DNA from: Polynucleobacter sp. MWH-HuK1
GTDB lineage: Bacteria > Pseudomonadota > Gammaproteobacteria > Burkholderiales > Burkholderiaceae
Assembly (NCBI RefSeq): GCF_018881815.1
Contig: NZ_JACVPP010000001.1
Coordinates: 2,086,722 to 2,150,721, forward strand
DNA: 64,000 nucleotides
Direction of reading: 5' to 3'
Program-made: the position numbers and the translations under genes
The notes under the pieces: generated by a model
Databases searched by the model: none
Told to the model about the DNA's origin: nothing
The model's input: only the letters and a program-made list of their open reading frames with translations
Part shown: positions 18,936 to 27,186 of the stretch, one piece after another
How positions within the stretch are numbered: the first letter of the stretch is position 1
Layout of the letters: each line of letters begins with the position of its first letter

Positions 18936-19508
18936 ATGATTTGGAAACTTAACCCACTGGCTTTAATTGGTGTAGCAATGATGGGCGCACCTCTCATTGC
19001 CCATGCAAAAATTTATACCTCTGTAGAGCAGGCGCAGAAAATTCTTCTGCCTAATAAAGTGCTCACAAAAACACCCATGATCATTACCGATGATCTGCAA
19101 GAAAGGATGCGTCTGGCATCAAGTATTCGCCACCCCTTTCAAGGAGATCGCATCTGGAGAACATCCGATGGCAGTTGGCTAGTCATTGATGAAGTGGTTG
19201 GCAAGCACGAGATGATTACTTATGCGATTGCCATTAATGCCAATGGCAGCATCTCCGGTATTGAAATACTGGAGTATGTAGAGTCTTATGGCTATGAAGT
19301 GGCGGAGGCGCAATGGCGCAAGCAATTTATTGGCAAGACGGCGAATGACCCTATTAAGCTCAATCAGGACATTCAAAATATTGGGGGAGCCACCCTCTCT
19401 TGTAAGCACCTCACTGATGGTGTGAAGCGAATTGCCGTTTTATATGAGTTAGCTCTCAAGAACATCTCTGCGCCAAGCACCCAAATACAAACTATCAAAG
19501 CAAAATGA
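18936..19508 (+). CDS. Exported FMN-binding domain protein, likely substrate of ApbE
   Basis: 190 aa. Signal peptide about residues 1-23 (MIWKLNPLALIGVAMMG then APLIAHAK). The C-terminal half is an FMN-binding (NqrC/RnfG-type) domain: GSISGIEILEYVESYGYEVA and WRKQFIGKTAN, then DIQNIGGATLSCKHLTDGVK at about residues 145-164. In this family ApbE attaches FMN to the Thr of an S/T-G-A-T motif. Here the motif reads G-G-A-T, with Gly in place of the usual Ser/Thr and the Asp one residue further away, so flavinylation is likely but not certain. Overlaps apbE by four bases (ATGA). Confidence 0.88.
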   Translation: MIWKLNPLALIGVAMMGAPLIAHAKIYTSVEQAQKILLPNKVLTKTPMIITDDLQERMRLASSIRHPFQGDRIWRTSDGSWLVIDEVVGKHEMITYAIAINANGSISGIEILEYVESYGYEVAEAQWRKQFIGKTANDPIKLNQDIQNIGGATLSCKHLTDGVKRIAVLYELALKNISAPSTQIQTIKAK

Positions 19509-20329
19509 TTCGTTGCAAACCTTTACTGGGGACCTTTGTAGAAATCTCTATTCGAGAGAATGGAGATGGATTGGAGGCGATCGAAAATGCCTTTAATGCA
19601 ATTCAAAAAGTCCAAAACCTCATGGGATTTCATCATCCTGAGACTGAGCTCAGCCTCATCAATCAACTTGCTCATAAAGAAGCTGTTGAGATTCATCCGT
19701 GGACAGCCCAAGTAATCAAGATTGCCAAAGAAGTTTATTTAGCATCAGATGGCCTATTCAATTGCGGTATTGGTCATCGCCTTGTTGCTGCAGACTTATT
19801 GCCGCAACACATCACGTTCACAAACCATGATCTTGGCGGTATTGAGGATATTCAGTTTTTGGCTCCCGACCTGATTAAATCAAGTCGCCCGGTCTGCTTA
19901 GATCTTGGTGGAATTGCCAAGGGCTTTGCGGTTGATATGGCAGTACGAGTCTTAATCTCCGAGGGAATTACATCGGGATCCGTAAATGCTGGTGGTGACC
20001 TACGGGTATTTGGTAAAACTGCACTGCCAATTCAGATCCGCGATCCAGGGCTTCCTGAAAATCTGATTGAGATTGGTTCCTTGAAAGATGGCGCCATTGC
20101 AACAAGTAGTCTTTACTTCGCAAAAAGAGATCAACAGATGAGTCACATCATTAACCCTTTGGCCAAGAAACTTTCTGAAGTGCATGCTGAGGTTTTGGGT
20201 TCTTTCTCAGTGCTTGCTAAAGAGTGCGTCTATGCAGACGCCCTCACCAAAGTTCTAGCCTTATCAAACAATGAAAACCATCCATGCTTTGCCCGCTTTT
20301 CAGCGCGAGCCCTGAGAATTGCCGCATGA
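19505..20329 (+). CDS. apbE: ApbE, FAD:protein FMN transferase
   Basis: 274 aa. Transfers FMN from FAD to Thr in extracytoplasmic flavoproteins. Family motifs visible: LLGTFVEISI near the N-terminus, DLGGIAKGFAVDMAVRVL (about 136-153), GSVNAGGDLRVFG and the metal-site block SHIINPLAKK. No signal peptide is evident: the protein starts MIRCKPLLGTF, shorter than periplasmic lipoprotein ApbE forms, so location is unclear. Translationally coupled to both neighbours by ATGA overlaps, which ties it to the FMN-binding protein. Confidence 0.93.
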   Translation: MIRCKPLLGTFVEISIRENGDGLEAIENAFNAIQKVQNLMGFHHPETELSLINQLAHKEAVEIHPWTAQVIKIAKEVYLASDGLFNCGIGHRLVAADLLPQHITFTNHDLGGIEDIQFLAPDLIKSSRPVCLDLGGIAKGFAVDMAVRVLISEGITSGSVNAGGDLRVFGKTALPIQIRDPGLPENLIEIGSLKDGAIATSSLYFAKRDQQMSHIINPLAKKLSEVHAEVLGSFSVLAKECVYADALTKVLALSNNENHPCFARFSARALRIAA

Positions 20330-20751
20330 GCCGCCTCGGGAAAATGCCGAACTGGCAAAGAAAGTTTGTGATTATCGGGATGATGATGTGCTCTATCACG
20401 GGTCTCATGTATCTACTAGGGCATCAATTACAAATTCAACGATCTATCCTAGGAACACATAACATCCTGGCCGCCCATGGTATCGCTGCCATGCTGGCAA
20501 CTCTAGCCCTTGGCTCTGTACTACCCTTCCACATCAAGGCGGGCTATAAATCCAACAGGAAGCACTGGAGCGGCTTTAGTCAATTAAGCTTCTTAGCTGT
20601 ACTTCTCATTACTAGCGCCCTGCTGTACTACGGCCCCGAAGAGATTCGTGACATCACAGTTGATGCCCACTGGATGACTGGCTTACTTTTCTTTGCTATT
20701 TTTCTATTGCATGCATTTCAAAAACTGCACAGCGCCAATCAACGCAGTTAA
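20326..20751 (+). CDS. Small four-helix membrane protein, possible heme b or electron-transfer partner
   Basis: 141 aa from the ATG at 20326, which overlaps the apbE stop (ATGA). Four hydrophobic segments (KFVIIGMMMCSITGLMYLLG; THNILAAHGIAAMLATLALG; QLSFLAVLLITSALLYYG; HWMTGLLFFAIFLLHAF). His residues sit at helix ends or inside helices (GHQLQ, THNILAAHG, PFHIK, DAHW, LLHAFQKLH), as in cytochrome b-like or DUF4405-type proteins. It could feed electrons to the flavoprotein. Family assignment is tentative; function inferred from context. Confidence 0.72.
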   Translation: MSRLGKMPNWQRKFVIIGMMMCSITGLMYLLGHQLQIQRSILGTHNILAAHGIAAMLATLALGSVLPFHIKAGYKSNRKHWSGFSQLSFLAVLLITSALLYYGPEEIRDITVDAHWMTGLLFFAIFLLHAFQKLHSANQRS

Positions 20752-20755
20752 AGAT

Positions 20756-21067
20756 CTACTTTTTGCAATAGTGCTTATAGAGCAGACTCATGACCGCAAC
20801 AGCCACTTCACTAGCTAGAGAATAGTAAATTTGCTTACCCTCTCTACGCGTCTTTACTAATCTTTCTTTGCGAAGCACGGTTAATTGCTGTGATAGAGTC
20901 GGCTGATGTAGATCCAAAGCAGCCTCTAACTCGCTAACACATTTTTCGCTTTGACCGATTTCACATAAGAGCATCATGCGGTCACTATTAGACAAGACTT
21001 TCATTAACTTACAGGCGTCAGCAGCAGATGCCTGCATTTTCTTGAGCTCGGATTTAGTAATAGTCAT
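20756..21067 (-). CDS. ArsR-family repressor, BigR/SqrR-like persulfide sensor
   Basis: 103 aa winged-helix protein with the recognition helix region QPTLSQQLTVLRKERLVKTR and wing REGKQIYYSL. It lacks the metal-binding CVC motif of ArsR but has Cys43 (EKCVSEL) and Cys101 (HYCKK), matching in position the two Cys that form a tetrasulfide bridge in SqrR/BigR. One base separates it from the persulfide dioxygenase-like gene upstream, the classic bigR-blh pairing. Predicted to repress its own operon and the divergent exporter until sulfide or persulfide appears. Confidence 0.88.
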   Translation of the reverse strand: MTITKSELKKMQASAADACKLMKVLSNSDRMMLLCEIGQSEKCVSELEAALDLHQPTLSQQLTVLRKERLVKTRREGKQIYYSLASEVAVAVMSLLYKHYCKK

Positions 21068-21068
21068 A

Positions 21069-21941
21069 TTAGAGAGCGTTTAAAGGGATTTTTAAATAGG
21101 ACTTTCCATTAGCTTCCGGCCCTGGAAAATGGCCCGCTCGAATATTGACCTGAATGGATGGCAATATCAAAGTAGGCATAGCGAGAGTCGCATCTCGCTT
21201 AGTGCGCATTTGCACAAATTGTTCCTCAGTTATTCCATTGTGAACGTGGATATTGGACTTTTTCTGCTCGCCGACCGTTGTGCAATAAGCTTCAGGACGA
21301 TCAGTAGGCGGATAGTCATGACACATATATAACTTTGTCTCATCAGGGTAAGCCAATACCCTCTGAATAGACCGATATAAAGTCTGAGCACTTCCACCCG
21401 GAAAGTCGCAACGCGCTGTACCCACATCTGGCATGAAGAGGGTATCCCCAACAAATAGTGCATCCCCAATTTCATAAGCCATGCAAGCAGGTGTATGTCC
21501 AGGCACGTATAAGGCCTTTAAAGAGAGATTGCCAAATTGCAAAGACTCGCCATCTTTTAATAAGTAGTCGAACTGGGATCCATCAATAGCAAATTGCTCG
21601 TCGAGATTAAAGACGCCCTTAAATACGTTTTGCACATTAGCAATGTGGTTGCCAATCACAATCTTGCCACCTAATTTACTCTGAATATATGGTGCTGCAG
21701 TTAGGTGATCAGCATGTGCATGGGTTTCTAGTATCCAAGTGAGCTGCAATTGCTCACCCTGAATAAAGCTAATGACTTCATCAGCAGACTTTGTAGCGGT
21801 TCTGCCTGACTTTGGATCGTAGTTCAATACGGAGTCTATGACTACGCAAGGGCTTTTTTTACCCGCATAGACCACATAGGTAAAAGTCCAGGTTTCTGGG
21901 TCAAAGAATGCCTTAACGTCAGCGCTTGGTTTTGGGTTCAT
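21069..21941 (-). CDS. MBL-fold persulfide dioxygenase-like protein (Blh/ETHE1 family)
   Basis: 290 aa. Metal ligands in ETHAHADHLTAAPYIQ (about residues 73-88), GHTPACMAYEIGDALFVGDT and CHDYPP. Oxidises glutathione persulfide to sulfite in relatives. The long form with DPETWTFTYVVYAGKKSPCV at the N-terminus and the C-terminal RAGHFPGPEANGKSYLKIPL are characteristic of Blh-type hydrolases found with BigR. First gene of the two-gene operon with the repressor. Confidence 0.9.
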   Translation of the reverse strand: MNPKPSADVKAFFDPETWTFTYVVYAGKKSPCVVIDSVLNYDPKSGRTATKSADEVISFIQGEQLQLTWILETHAHADHLTAAPYIQSKLGGKIVIGNHIANVQNVFKGVFNLDEQFAIDGSQFDYLLKDGESLQFGNLSLKALYVPGHTPACMAYEIGDALFVGDTLFMPDVGTARCDFPGGSAQTLYRSIQRVLAYPDETKLYMCHDYPPTDRPEAYCTTVGEQKKSNIHVHNGITEEQFVQMRTKRDATLAMPTLILPSIQVNIRAGHFPGPEANGKSYLKIPLNAL

Positions 21942-21989
21942 AGCAGAGCTTCCTAAAAATATCCTAATTACACCTCAAAAAGAGTAATT

Positions 21990-22012
21990 GATATATATAT
22001 TTATATATTATC
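21990..22012. promoter_or_regulatory. AT-rich imperfect palindrome, candidate BigR-type operator
   Basis: Between the divergent persulfide operon (start 21941) and the TauE/SafE gene (start 22033) lies a stretch of 23 bases starting GATATATATATTT and ending ATATATTATC. It is nearly symmetric. BigR/SqrR family regulators bind AT-rich palindromes over the -10 region of such divergent operons. Position fits; the exact operator is inferred. Confidence 0.5.
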
Positions 22013-22032
22013 TTAATATAAAATTAATTGCA

Positions 22033-22851
22033 ATGGACTACTCAATCTTCATCAGCCCCGCCTTAGGCCTTATCGTTGGCTTATTAATGGGGCTTACCGG
22101 TGCAGGAGGCGGCATCTTATCTGTGCCTCTGCTGGTTTTTGTTTTGCATCTACCTGTAGCTGAAGCAGCACCTGTCTCTCTTTCTGCTATTGCACTCTCT
22201 GCAGGCGTAGGCGCACTACTTGGATTGAAGAATAAAATTTTGCGCTACAAGGCTGCGGGCTTTATGGCCATATTTGGACTCCTCCTCTCGCCACTAGGTC
22301 TTTGGGTGGCGCAAAGAGTGCCTAATGCCCCACTACTCATTCTTTTTAGTGGCACATTGTTTTTTGTTTCAACCCGCTTACTACTTCAAGCTAGAAGAGA
22401 AATTCTTCAACTCCCCAAGAGAAATCGCAAGCCACCCCCATGCCTACTGAATCCAGAAGTCGGAAAATTGAATTGGAATATCCCCTGCGCAAGATCCCTA
22501 ATGCTCTCCGGAAGTTGGGCGGGCTTCTTGTCAGGACTACTGGGTGTTGGCGGTGGCTTTGTAATTGTTCCGGCCTTGAAACGCTATACCGACCTTCCAG
22601 TGCAATCGATTGTTGCTACCTCACTAGGTGTACTCGCCATTATCTCTAGCGGTGGTGTAGTCTTTTCAGCCGTCTCAGGAAATTTAGATTTATCACTTGC
22701 GGCGCCTTTTTCATTGGGGGCTTTATGCGGCCTTCTGGTTGGTCGCGCGCTAGGTAAAAAATTGAGTGGCCCAAGGCTGCAACAAATCTTTGCCATACTT
22801 ACTTTTGGTGTTGCGATCAGTCTTACCATCAAGGGCATTAACGCCTTATGA
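22033..22851 (+). CDS. TauE/SafE family sulfite/sulfur-compound exporter
   Basis: 272 aa from the ATG at 22033; an upstream start at 21988 would run through the AT-rich operator and is rejected. About eight hydrophobic segments; the two family motifs GLLMGLTGAGGGILSVPLL and SGLLGVGGGFVIVPALKRY are present. Members export sulfite or organosulfonates. Divergent from a persulfide dioxygenase operon, so it probably exports the sulfite that enzyme makes. Overlaps the next gene by ATGA. Confidence 0.9.
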   Translation: MDYSIFISPALGLIVGLLMGLTGAGGGILSVPLLVFVLHLPVAEAAPVSLSAIALSAGVGALLGLKNKILRYKAAGFMAIFGLLLSPLGLWVAQRVPNAPLLILFSGTLFFVSTRLLLQARREILQLPKRNRKPPPCLLNPEVGKLNWNIPCARSLMLSGSWAGFLSGLLGVGGGFVIVPALKRYTDLPVQSIVATSLGVLAIISSGGVVFSAVSGNLDLSLAAPFSLGALCGLLVGRALGKKLSGPRLQQIFAILTFGVAISLTIKGINAL

Positions 22852-23411
22852 GAAAACTTCTCAAATTTCTTCTTTATATACTAGCAATCGGTCTCCTGGG
22901 AGTTCCACTGATGTCGATAAATAAACCAATTTCCTTGCTATCTAGCTCAATTAGCTCCATCTCTGGGATCGTCAGCAATCTCAATAATGAATTGCTCGAA
23001 TACGTGAATCCAGAAAAACCTACTCACGATCATTCCTCCGTCTACTACAAGCGCTTTTTTATCTCTAAATTTAATTTGGGTGATAAGCCAATTGAAGCCA
23101 AGTTTTCATCACCGATGCAGATTGCTGATGGCGATCAAATTACAGTAGCTGGATACCAAAAAGGTGAAGCTCTTCAAGTTCTCGCCTATAGCAACCAAAC
23201 CCAACAAGTCAGCAGTAATGAAAATTGGATCATCCTCGGACTAGGGGCGCTCTTCTTTTTTGCCGTAGCGATTGGCCTTCTCAATAGTGAATTGGTAGCT
23301 GAAGGCGCATTGATTCCAAAACTCTTTCTTTTCGGATTTACCTTAGTTGGTATTTATATGGGCTATCGCGCCCTACTGATATGGGAAGCAGTAAAGCTAA
23401 TAGCCAGCTAA
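22848..23411 (+). CDS. Membrane protein of unknown function, coupled to the TauE/SafE gene
   Basis: 187 aa. One N-terminal hydrophobic segment (LKFLLYILAIGLLGVPLM), a periplasmic-looking middle part of about 100 residues with a small beta-rich portion (PMQIADGDQITVAGYQKGEA), then two C-terminal membrane helices (WIILGLGALFFFAVAIGLL; IPKLFLFGFTLVGIYMGYRA). No family recognised. Its ATG overlaps the exporter's stop, so it may be an accessory subunit. Confidence 0.75.
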   Translation: MRKLLKFLLYILAIGLLGVPLMSINKPISLLSSSISSISGIVSNLNNELLEYVNPEKPTHDHSSVYYKRFFISKFNLGDKPIEAKFSSPMQIADGDQITVAGYQKGEALQVLAYSNQTQQVSSNENWIILGLGALFFFAVAIGLLNSELVAEGALIPKLFLFGFTLVGIYMGYRALLIWEAVKLIAS

Positions 23412-23414
23412 AAA

Positions 23415-23446
23415 GAAAAAACCCTTATTGCTAAGGGCTTTTTTAT
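23415..23446. terminator. Bidirectional terminator between the 187-aa gene and livF
   Basis: Stem CCCTTA / TAAGGG (23422-23427 / 23432-23437) with loop TTGC, flanked by A-rich sequence on the left and TTTTTT on the right, so it can work for both convergent genes. Confidence 0.82.
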
Positions 23447-23476
23447 TGGAGGCAGTTTGGGTATCTAACTAGCTAC

Positions 23477-24205
23477 TTAGTGGCCACCAGCACCACCCAA
23501 GTAAGCTGCTTTCACAGCAGGATCGTCCTTGAGCTTAGCAGCGGGTCCGTGAGTAGCGATCTTGCCATTCTCAAGCACATAACCGTAGTCAGCCACATTC
23601 AAGGCTGCAGCAGCAAACTGCTCAACCAACAACATGGTCACGCCTTGCGACTTCAAGTTAGAGATGATCTTAAATACTTCCTCAACCAAAATTGGTGCCA
23701 AACCCATAGATGGTTCATCCAAGAGAATAATCTCTGGATTGAGCATCACTGCACGAGCCATAGCTAACATTTGTTGCTCACCACCAGATAGGGTTCCAGC
23801 CAATTGGTTGCGACGCTCTTTCAAGCGAGGGAACATTTCGAGAGACTTTTCCAAATCATTCTTGATGTCGCCTTTTGGACGGCTCCCAGTAAAGCGTGGA
23901 AATGCGCCCAACAATAAATTGTCGGTAACTGACATCGTCGTAAACACACGACGACCTTCAGGGCTATGAGCCAAACCTAAGCGGGCGATTTTATGAGAGT
24001 CGTAACCATCAATTTTTTCACCGCCCAGAGTGACTTCACCAGCCGTTGGTTTGATCATGCCAGTGATGGCACGCATAGTTGTTGTTTTGCCGGCGCCGTT
24101 TGAGCCAATCAAAGTTATCACCTGTCCTTTTGGAACATCAATATTGATGCCGTGGAGGACTTTGACTTTGCCGTAGCCTGCTTCAAGATTCTTAATAGAT
24201 AACAT
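23477..24205 (-). CDS. livF: Branched-chain amino-acid ABC transporter ATP-binding protein
   Basis: 242 aa from the ATG at 24205, which begins MLSIKNLEAGYGKVKVLHGI as in LivF homologues; a longer in-frame start at 24256 lacks homology. Walker A GSNGAGKTT (about residue 38), signature LSGGEQQMLAMARAV, Walker B EIILLDEPSMGLAP. Drives import together with the fused LivMG protein and LivH. Last gene of the four-gene cluster. Confidence 0.95.
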   Translation of the reverse strand: MLSIKNLEAGYGKVKVLHGINIDVPKGQVITLIGSNGAGKTTTMRAITGMIKPTAGEVTLGGEKIDGYDSHKIARLGLAHSPEGRRVFTTMSVTDNLLLGAFPRFTGSRPKGDIKNDLEKSLEMFPRLKERRNQLAGTLSGGEQQMLAMARAVMLNPEIILLDEPSMGLAPILVEEVFKIISNLKSQGVTMLLVEQFAAAALNVADYGYVLENGKIATHGPAAKLKDDPAVKAAYLGGAGGH

Positions 24206-24236
24206 GGTATTTACCGATTTAATATGTTCTAGTGAT

Positions 24237-26165
24237 TTAAGTACCCAAGTAGGCATGAATCACCTTCTCGTCTGCCTGAACTTCAGCTGGTTTACCTTCT
24301 GCAATCTTTTGACCGAAGTCCAATACAGAAACGGTATCGCAAACTGACATCACCACATCCATGTGATGCTCAATCAGGATGAAGGTAATACCGCTATCGC
24401 GGATCTTACGAATAATGCGCAAGAGTTCTTTAATGTCAGGAGCTGTCAAGCCTGCTGCTGGCTCATCCAACAGGAGTAACTCAGGGTCCAATGCCAAGGC
24501 ACGGGCAATCTCGAGCAAACGCTGTTTACCATATGGCAAGTTACGCGCTTCTTCGTTAGCCAAGTCATCCAAACCAACGAACTTGAGGAGCGCCATTGCA
24601 CGAGCATGGGCTTCAGCTTCTTCACGCTTGTAGCGTGGCAGATTCAAAGCGATTTCGACCATGTTTGACTTGAAGGTGTGATGCAAGCCAACCAAAATGT
24701 TTTGGATCGCAGTCATTTCACCAAAAAGCTGAACGTTTTGGAAGGTACGTGCAATACCAGACAAGGCAATGTCGGAAGATGTCTTACCAACAACGCTTTC
24801 GCCAGCGTACAAAACGTTACCGGCTGTAGGTATATAAATACCTGTCAACACGTTCATCATGGTGCTCTTACCGGAACCGTTAGGACCGATCAAGCCATGA
24901 ATAGTGCCGCGCTTGATGCTCAAATCAACATTATTCAGGGCTTTCAGGCCGCCGAACTGCATCAATACAGAGTCAACCTTCAACAGCTCTGCGCCAGCGT
25001 TTGCGCTGGACACGTTACTAATGAAGCTAATAGAGTCATCAACCACTTCAGCATCACCACCACGTGTGGTTTTTGCTTTGCCAACGATCGATTGATAGAA
25101 GCTCTTTGCAAAACCAACGATACCGTTTTGCAAGTAGTACACCACCAACAAAATCATGAAGCCGAAAATACTCAAACGCCAGTCGGAAATTGTGTTGAGC
25201 CAGAATGAGAATGCTGCTAAGCCTACTACGCCCGCGATAGGTACTGCAACGCGACGCAAAGTAGTCGTCTTCTTAGACAGAGCCATACCAGCGCCAACCA
25301 TTACCACAAGGGCAATGACCGAGGCAACGATACGGAACAAGTTGATATCGTCCAAGAGTTTCGGCAACAACACAATGATGGCTGCACCAATCAAAGCACC
25401 AAGGCGAGACTTGCGTCCACCCATAATGATGCCGAGCAAGAACAAAACAGCAAGTTCGTTGTTGTAAGTATTTGGTGAAATGTATTGCTCGGAGTATGCA
25501 TACAAGCAACCAGCCAAACCTGCGAAAGCAGCGCTAATCACAAATGCGATTACCTTAAAGCGATACACAGATACACCCATACAGTCACAGGCAATCGGAC
25601 TATCACGCAAGGCTTCAAAAGCACGGCCAATTTGTGACTTCACAAAACGGTCTACAACAATCATTGAAATGATCAAGATAATGCCAACCATCCAGAAGTA
25701 CTCTGCCTTGGTCATTGGCACGCCCATTAAATCAGGCTTAGGAATCTTGATACCCAATGGGCCTTCAGTCAACCAAGTCATCTCATTAATGAGAATCTGT
25801 GCAATGGTTCCGAATGCCAAGGTCACCATCGCCAAATACGGTCCAATTACCTTCAGAGCTGGCAATGCCAAGATCCCGCCGAAGATAGAGGTCACGATGA
25901 TGGATGCGGGTAAGGTTCCCCAAATTGTCCAACCGAAATGGAAGTACAAAACACCAGCAGTGTATGAGCCGATACCAAACAGAGCTGCATGACCCAAGGA
26001 AACCTGACCAACATAACCCACCACGATATCTAAGCCATACAACAAGATGGTATAGATCAGAATGGTTTCAACTAAGTGAATGTAATAAGGGTTATGAATA
26101 AACAACGGCAAACAAATGAGTGCCGCAATCGCAATTAATAGCGGTATTAGAGACTTCTTCATCAT
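24237..26165 (-). CDS. livM: Fused branched-chain amino-acid permease and ATPase (LivM-LivG)
   Basis: 642 aa. Residues 1 to about 330 form the LivM permease with multiple membrane segments and the VVGYVGQVSLGHAALFGIGS block; two more helices and a linker follow. From about residue 390 to the end is a LivG ATPase: GLIGPNGSGKSTMMNVLTGI (Walker A), LPYGKQRLLEIARALALDP (signature), ELLLLDEPAAGLTAPD (Walker B). In E. coli these are two proteins. The fusion is seamless in frame and known in related betaproteobacteria. The start overlaps the livH stop by one base. Confidence 0.95.
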   Translation of the reverse strand: MMKKSLIPLLIAIAALICLPLFIHNPYYIHLVETILIYTILLYGLDIVVGYVGQVSLGHAALFGIGSYTAGVLYFHFGWTIWGTLPASIIVTSIFGGILALPALKVIGPYLAMVTLAFGTIAQILINEMTWLTEGPLGIKIPKPDLMGVPMTKAEYFWMVGIILIISMIVVDRFVKSQIGRAFEALRDSPIACDCMGVSVYRFKVIAFVISAAFAGLAGCLYAYSEQYISPNTYNNELAVLFLLGIIMGGRKSRLGALIGAAIIVLLPKLLDDINLFRIVASVIALVVMVGAGMALSKKTTTLRRVAVPIAGVVGLAAFSFWLNTISDWRLSIFGFMILLVVYYLQNGIVGFAKSFYQSIVGKAKTTRGGDAEVVDDSISFISNVSSANAGAELLKVDSVLMQFGGLKALNNVDLSIKRGTIHGLIGPNGSGKSTMMNVLTGIYIPTAGNVLYAGESVVGKTSSDIALSGIARTFQNVQLFGEMTAIQNILVGLHHTFKSNMVEIALNLPRYKREEAEAHARAMALLKFVGLDDLANEEARNLPYGKQRLLEIARALALDPELLLLDEPAAGLTAPDIKELLRIIRKIRDSGITFILIEHHMDVVMSVCDTVSVLDFGQKIAEGKPAEVQADEKVIHAYLGT

Positions 26166-27043
26166 TAAACTTTCTTAATTGCAGATTTACCGAATAGACC
26201 AGATGGTTTGAATGCCAATACAAGCAATAACAAAATCAAACCTGGAACATCTTTATAACCAGTAGAGACATAAAATCCGGTAGCTGTTTCGACAATACCC
26301 AAGATCAGACCGCCCACAATAATGCCCATGCCGCTAGATAAGCCGCCAATAATTGCCACTGCGAATGCCTTCAAGCCCAATGCACCGCCCATGGTTGCGC
26401 CAGTCAGCGTCAATGGTGCAATCAATACACCAGCAAATGCTGCAGTCAAAGAAGAAAGCGCATAAGAGAAAGTAATCACAACGCTGGTGTTAATACCCAT
26501 CAAGCCAGCAGCGTCACGGTCGTTTGCTGTTGCCACAACCGCCTTGCCGTAAATTGTTTTACGGTTAAAAAATTCTACTAACAACATCATGACCAATGCG
26601 CCAACAACCACTAAAATTTCCATTGGCAAAATACTTGCGCCCAAGAAACTCATTGGCTCCATTGGCAACGGGGCTGGAAATGGCAATGCATCGCGACCCC
26701 AAATGTTTTCTGCCACGTTCTTGAAAATAATACCGAGAGCGATAGTGGACATAATCCAACCAAACTCGGATTTAATTTTGATCGCAGGACGCACGCCGAT
26801 TAACTCAACGAAGCTACCTTGAATCATTCCGAATAAGCAAACGACTGGAATCATGACCCAGTAGTTCATGCCAAAAGTGTCCACACAGGTTAAACCTACG
26901 AGAGCACCTAACATCAGCGCTTCACCTTGACCGAAGTTCAAAGTGCCTGATGTGGCAAAAGTGAGCTGGAAACCGAAAGCGATAACCGCATAGATCATCC
27001 CCACAGCGATACCGCTTGAGAGGATTTGTGCAAGCATGTCCAT
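26165..27043 (-). CDS. livH: Branched-chain amino-acid ABC transporter permease
   Basis: 292 aa, about eight membrane segments. Family blocks: FGFQLTFATSGTLNFGQGEA near the N-terminus, NRKTIYGKAVVATANDRDAA (cytoplasmic coupling loop), and GGLSSGMGIIVGGLILGIVE. Pairs with the LivM half of the fusion protein to form the inner-membrane channel. Follows a hairpin that separates it from the binding-protein gene. Confidence 0.95.
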   Translation of the reverse strand: MDMLAQILSSGIAVGMIYAVIAFGFQLTFATSGTLNFGQGEALMLGALVGLTCVDTFGMNYWVMIPVVCLFGMIQGSFVELIGVRPAIKIKSEFGWIMSTIALGIIFKNVAENIWGRDALPFPAPLPMEPMSFLGASILPMEILVVVGALVMMLLVEFFNRKTIYGKAVVATANDRDAAGLMGINTSVVITFSYALSSLTAAFAGVLIAPLTLTGATMGGALGLKAFAVAIIGGLSSGMGIIVGGLILGIVETATGFYVSTGYKDVPGLILLLLVLAFKPSGLFGKSAIKKV

Positions 27044-27105
27044 TATTGTTGGCCTAAAAGATACTTAAAACTGTTTTATTAACGAATCCGACATTGTAAG
27101 CAAAA

Positions 27106-27124
27106 CGCCGCTTTTTGGGCGGCG
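27106..27124 (-). terminator. Hairpin between the substrate-binding gene and livH
   Basis: Stem CGCCGC / GCGGCG (27106-27111 / 27119-27124) with a 7-base loop; on the minus strand it is followed by TTTTGC, a weak T-tract. Position suggests partial termination, giving more binding protein than permease, as is common in ABC operons. Confidence 0.65.
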
Positions 27125-27186
27125 CTTTGTTTTAACAATTGCTGCAGTGCAAAATAAAATTATTTTGCCTGCTTTGCTAAGTTGAG

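Noticed and set aside
25000..25060. Possible frameshift or assembly join between the LivM and LivG parts
   Set aside because: The frame is continuous through a normal linker, and fused LivMG proteins are known in related bacteria.
24678..25992. Plus-strand frames of 100-176 codons opposite the livM-livG fusion
   Set aside because: Antisense to a well-conserved transporter gene, with no homology or start signals.
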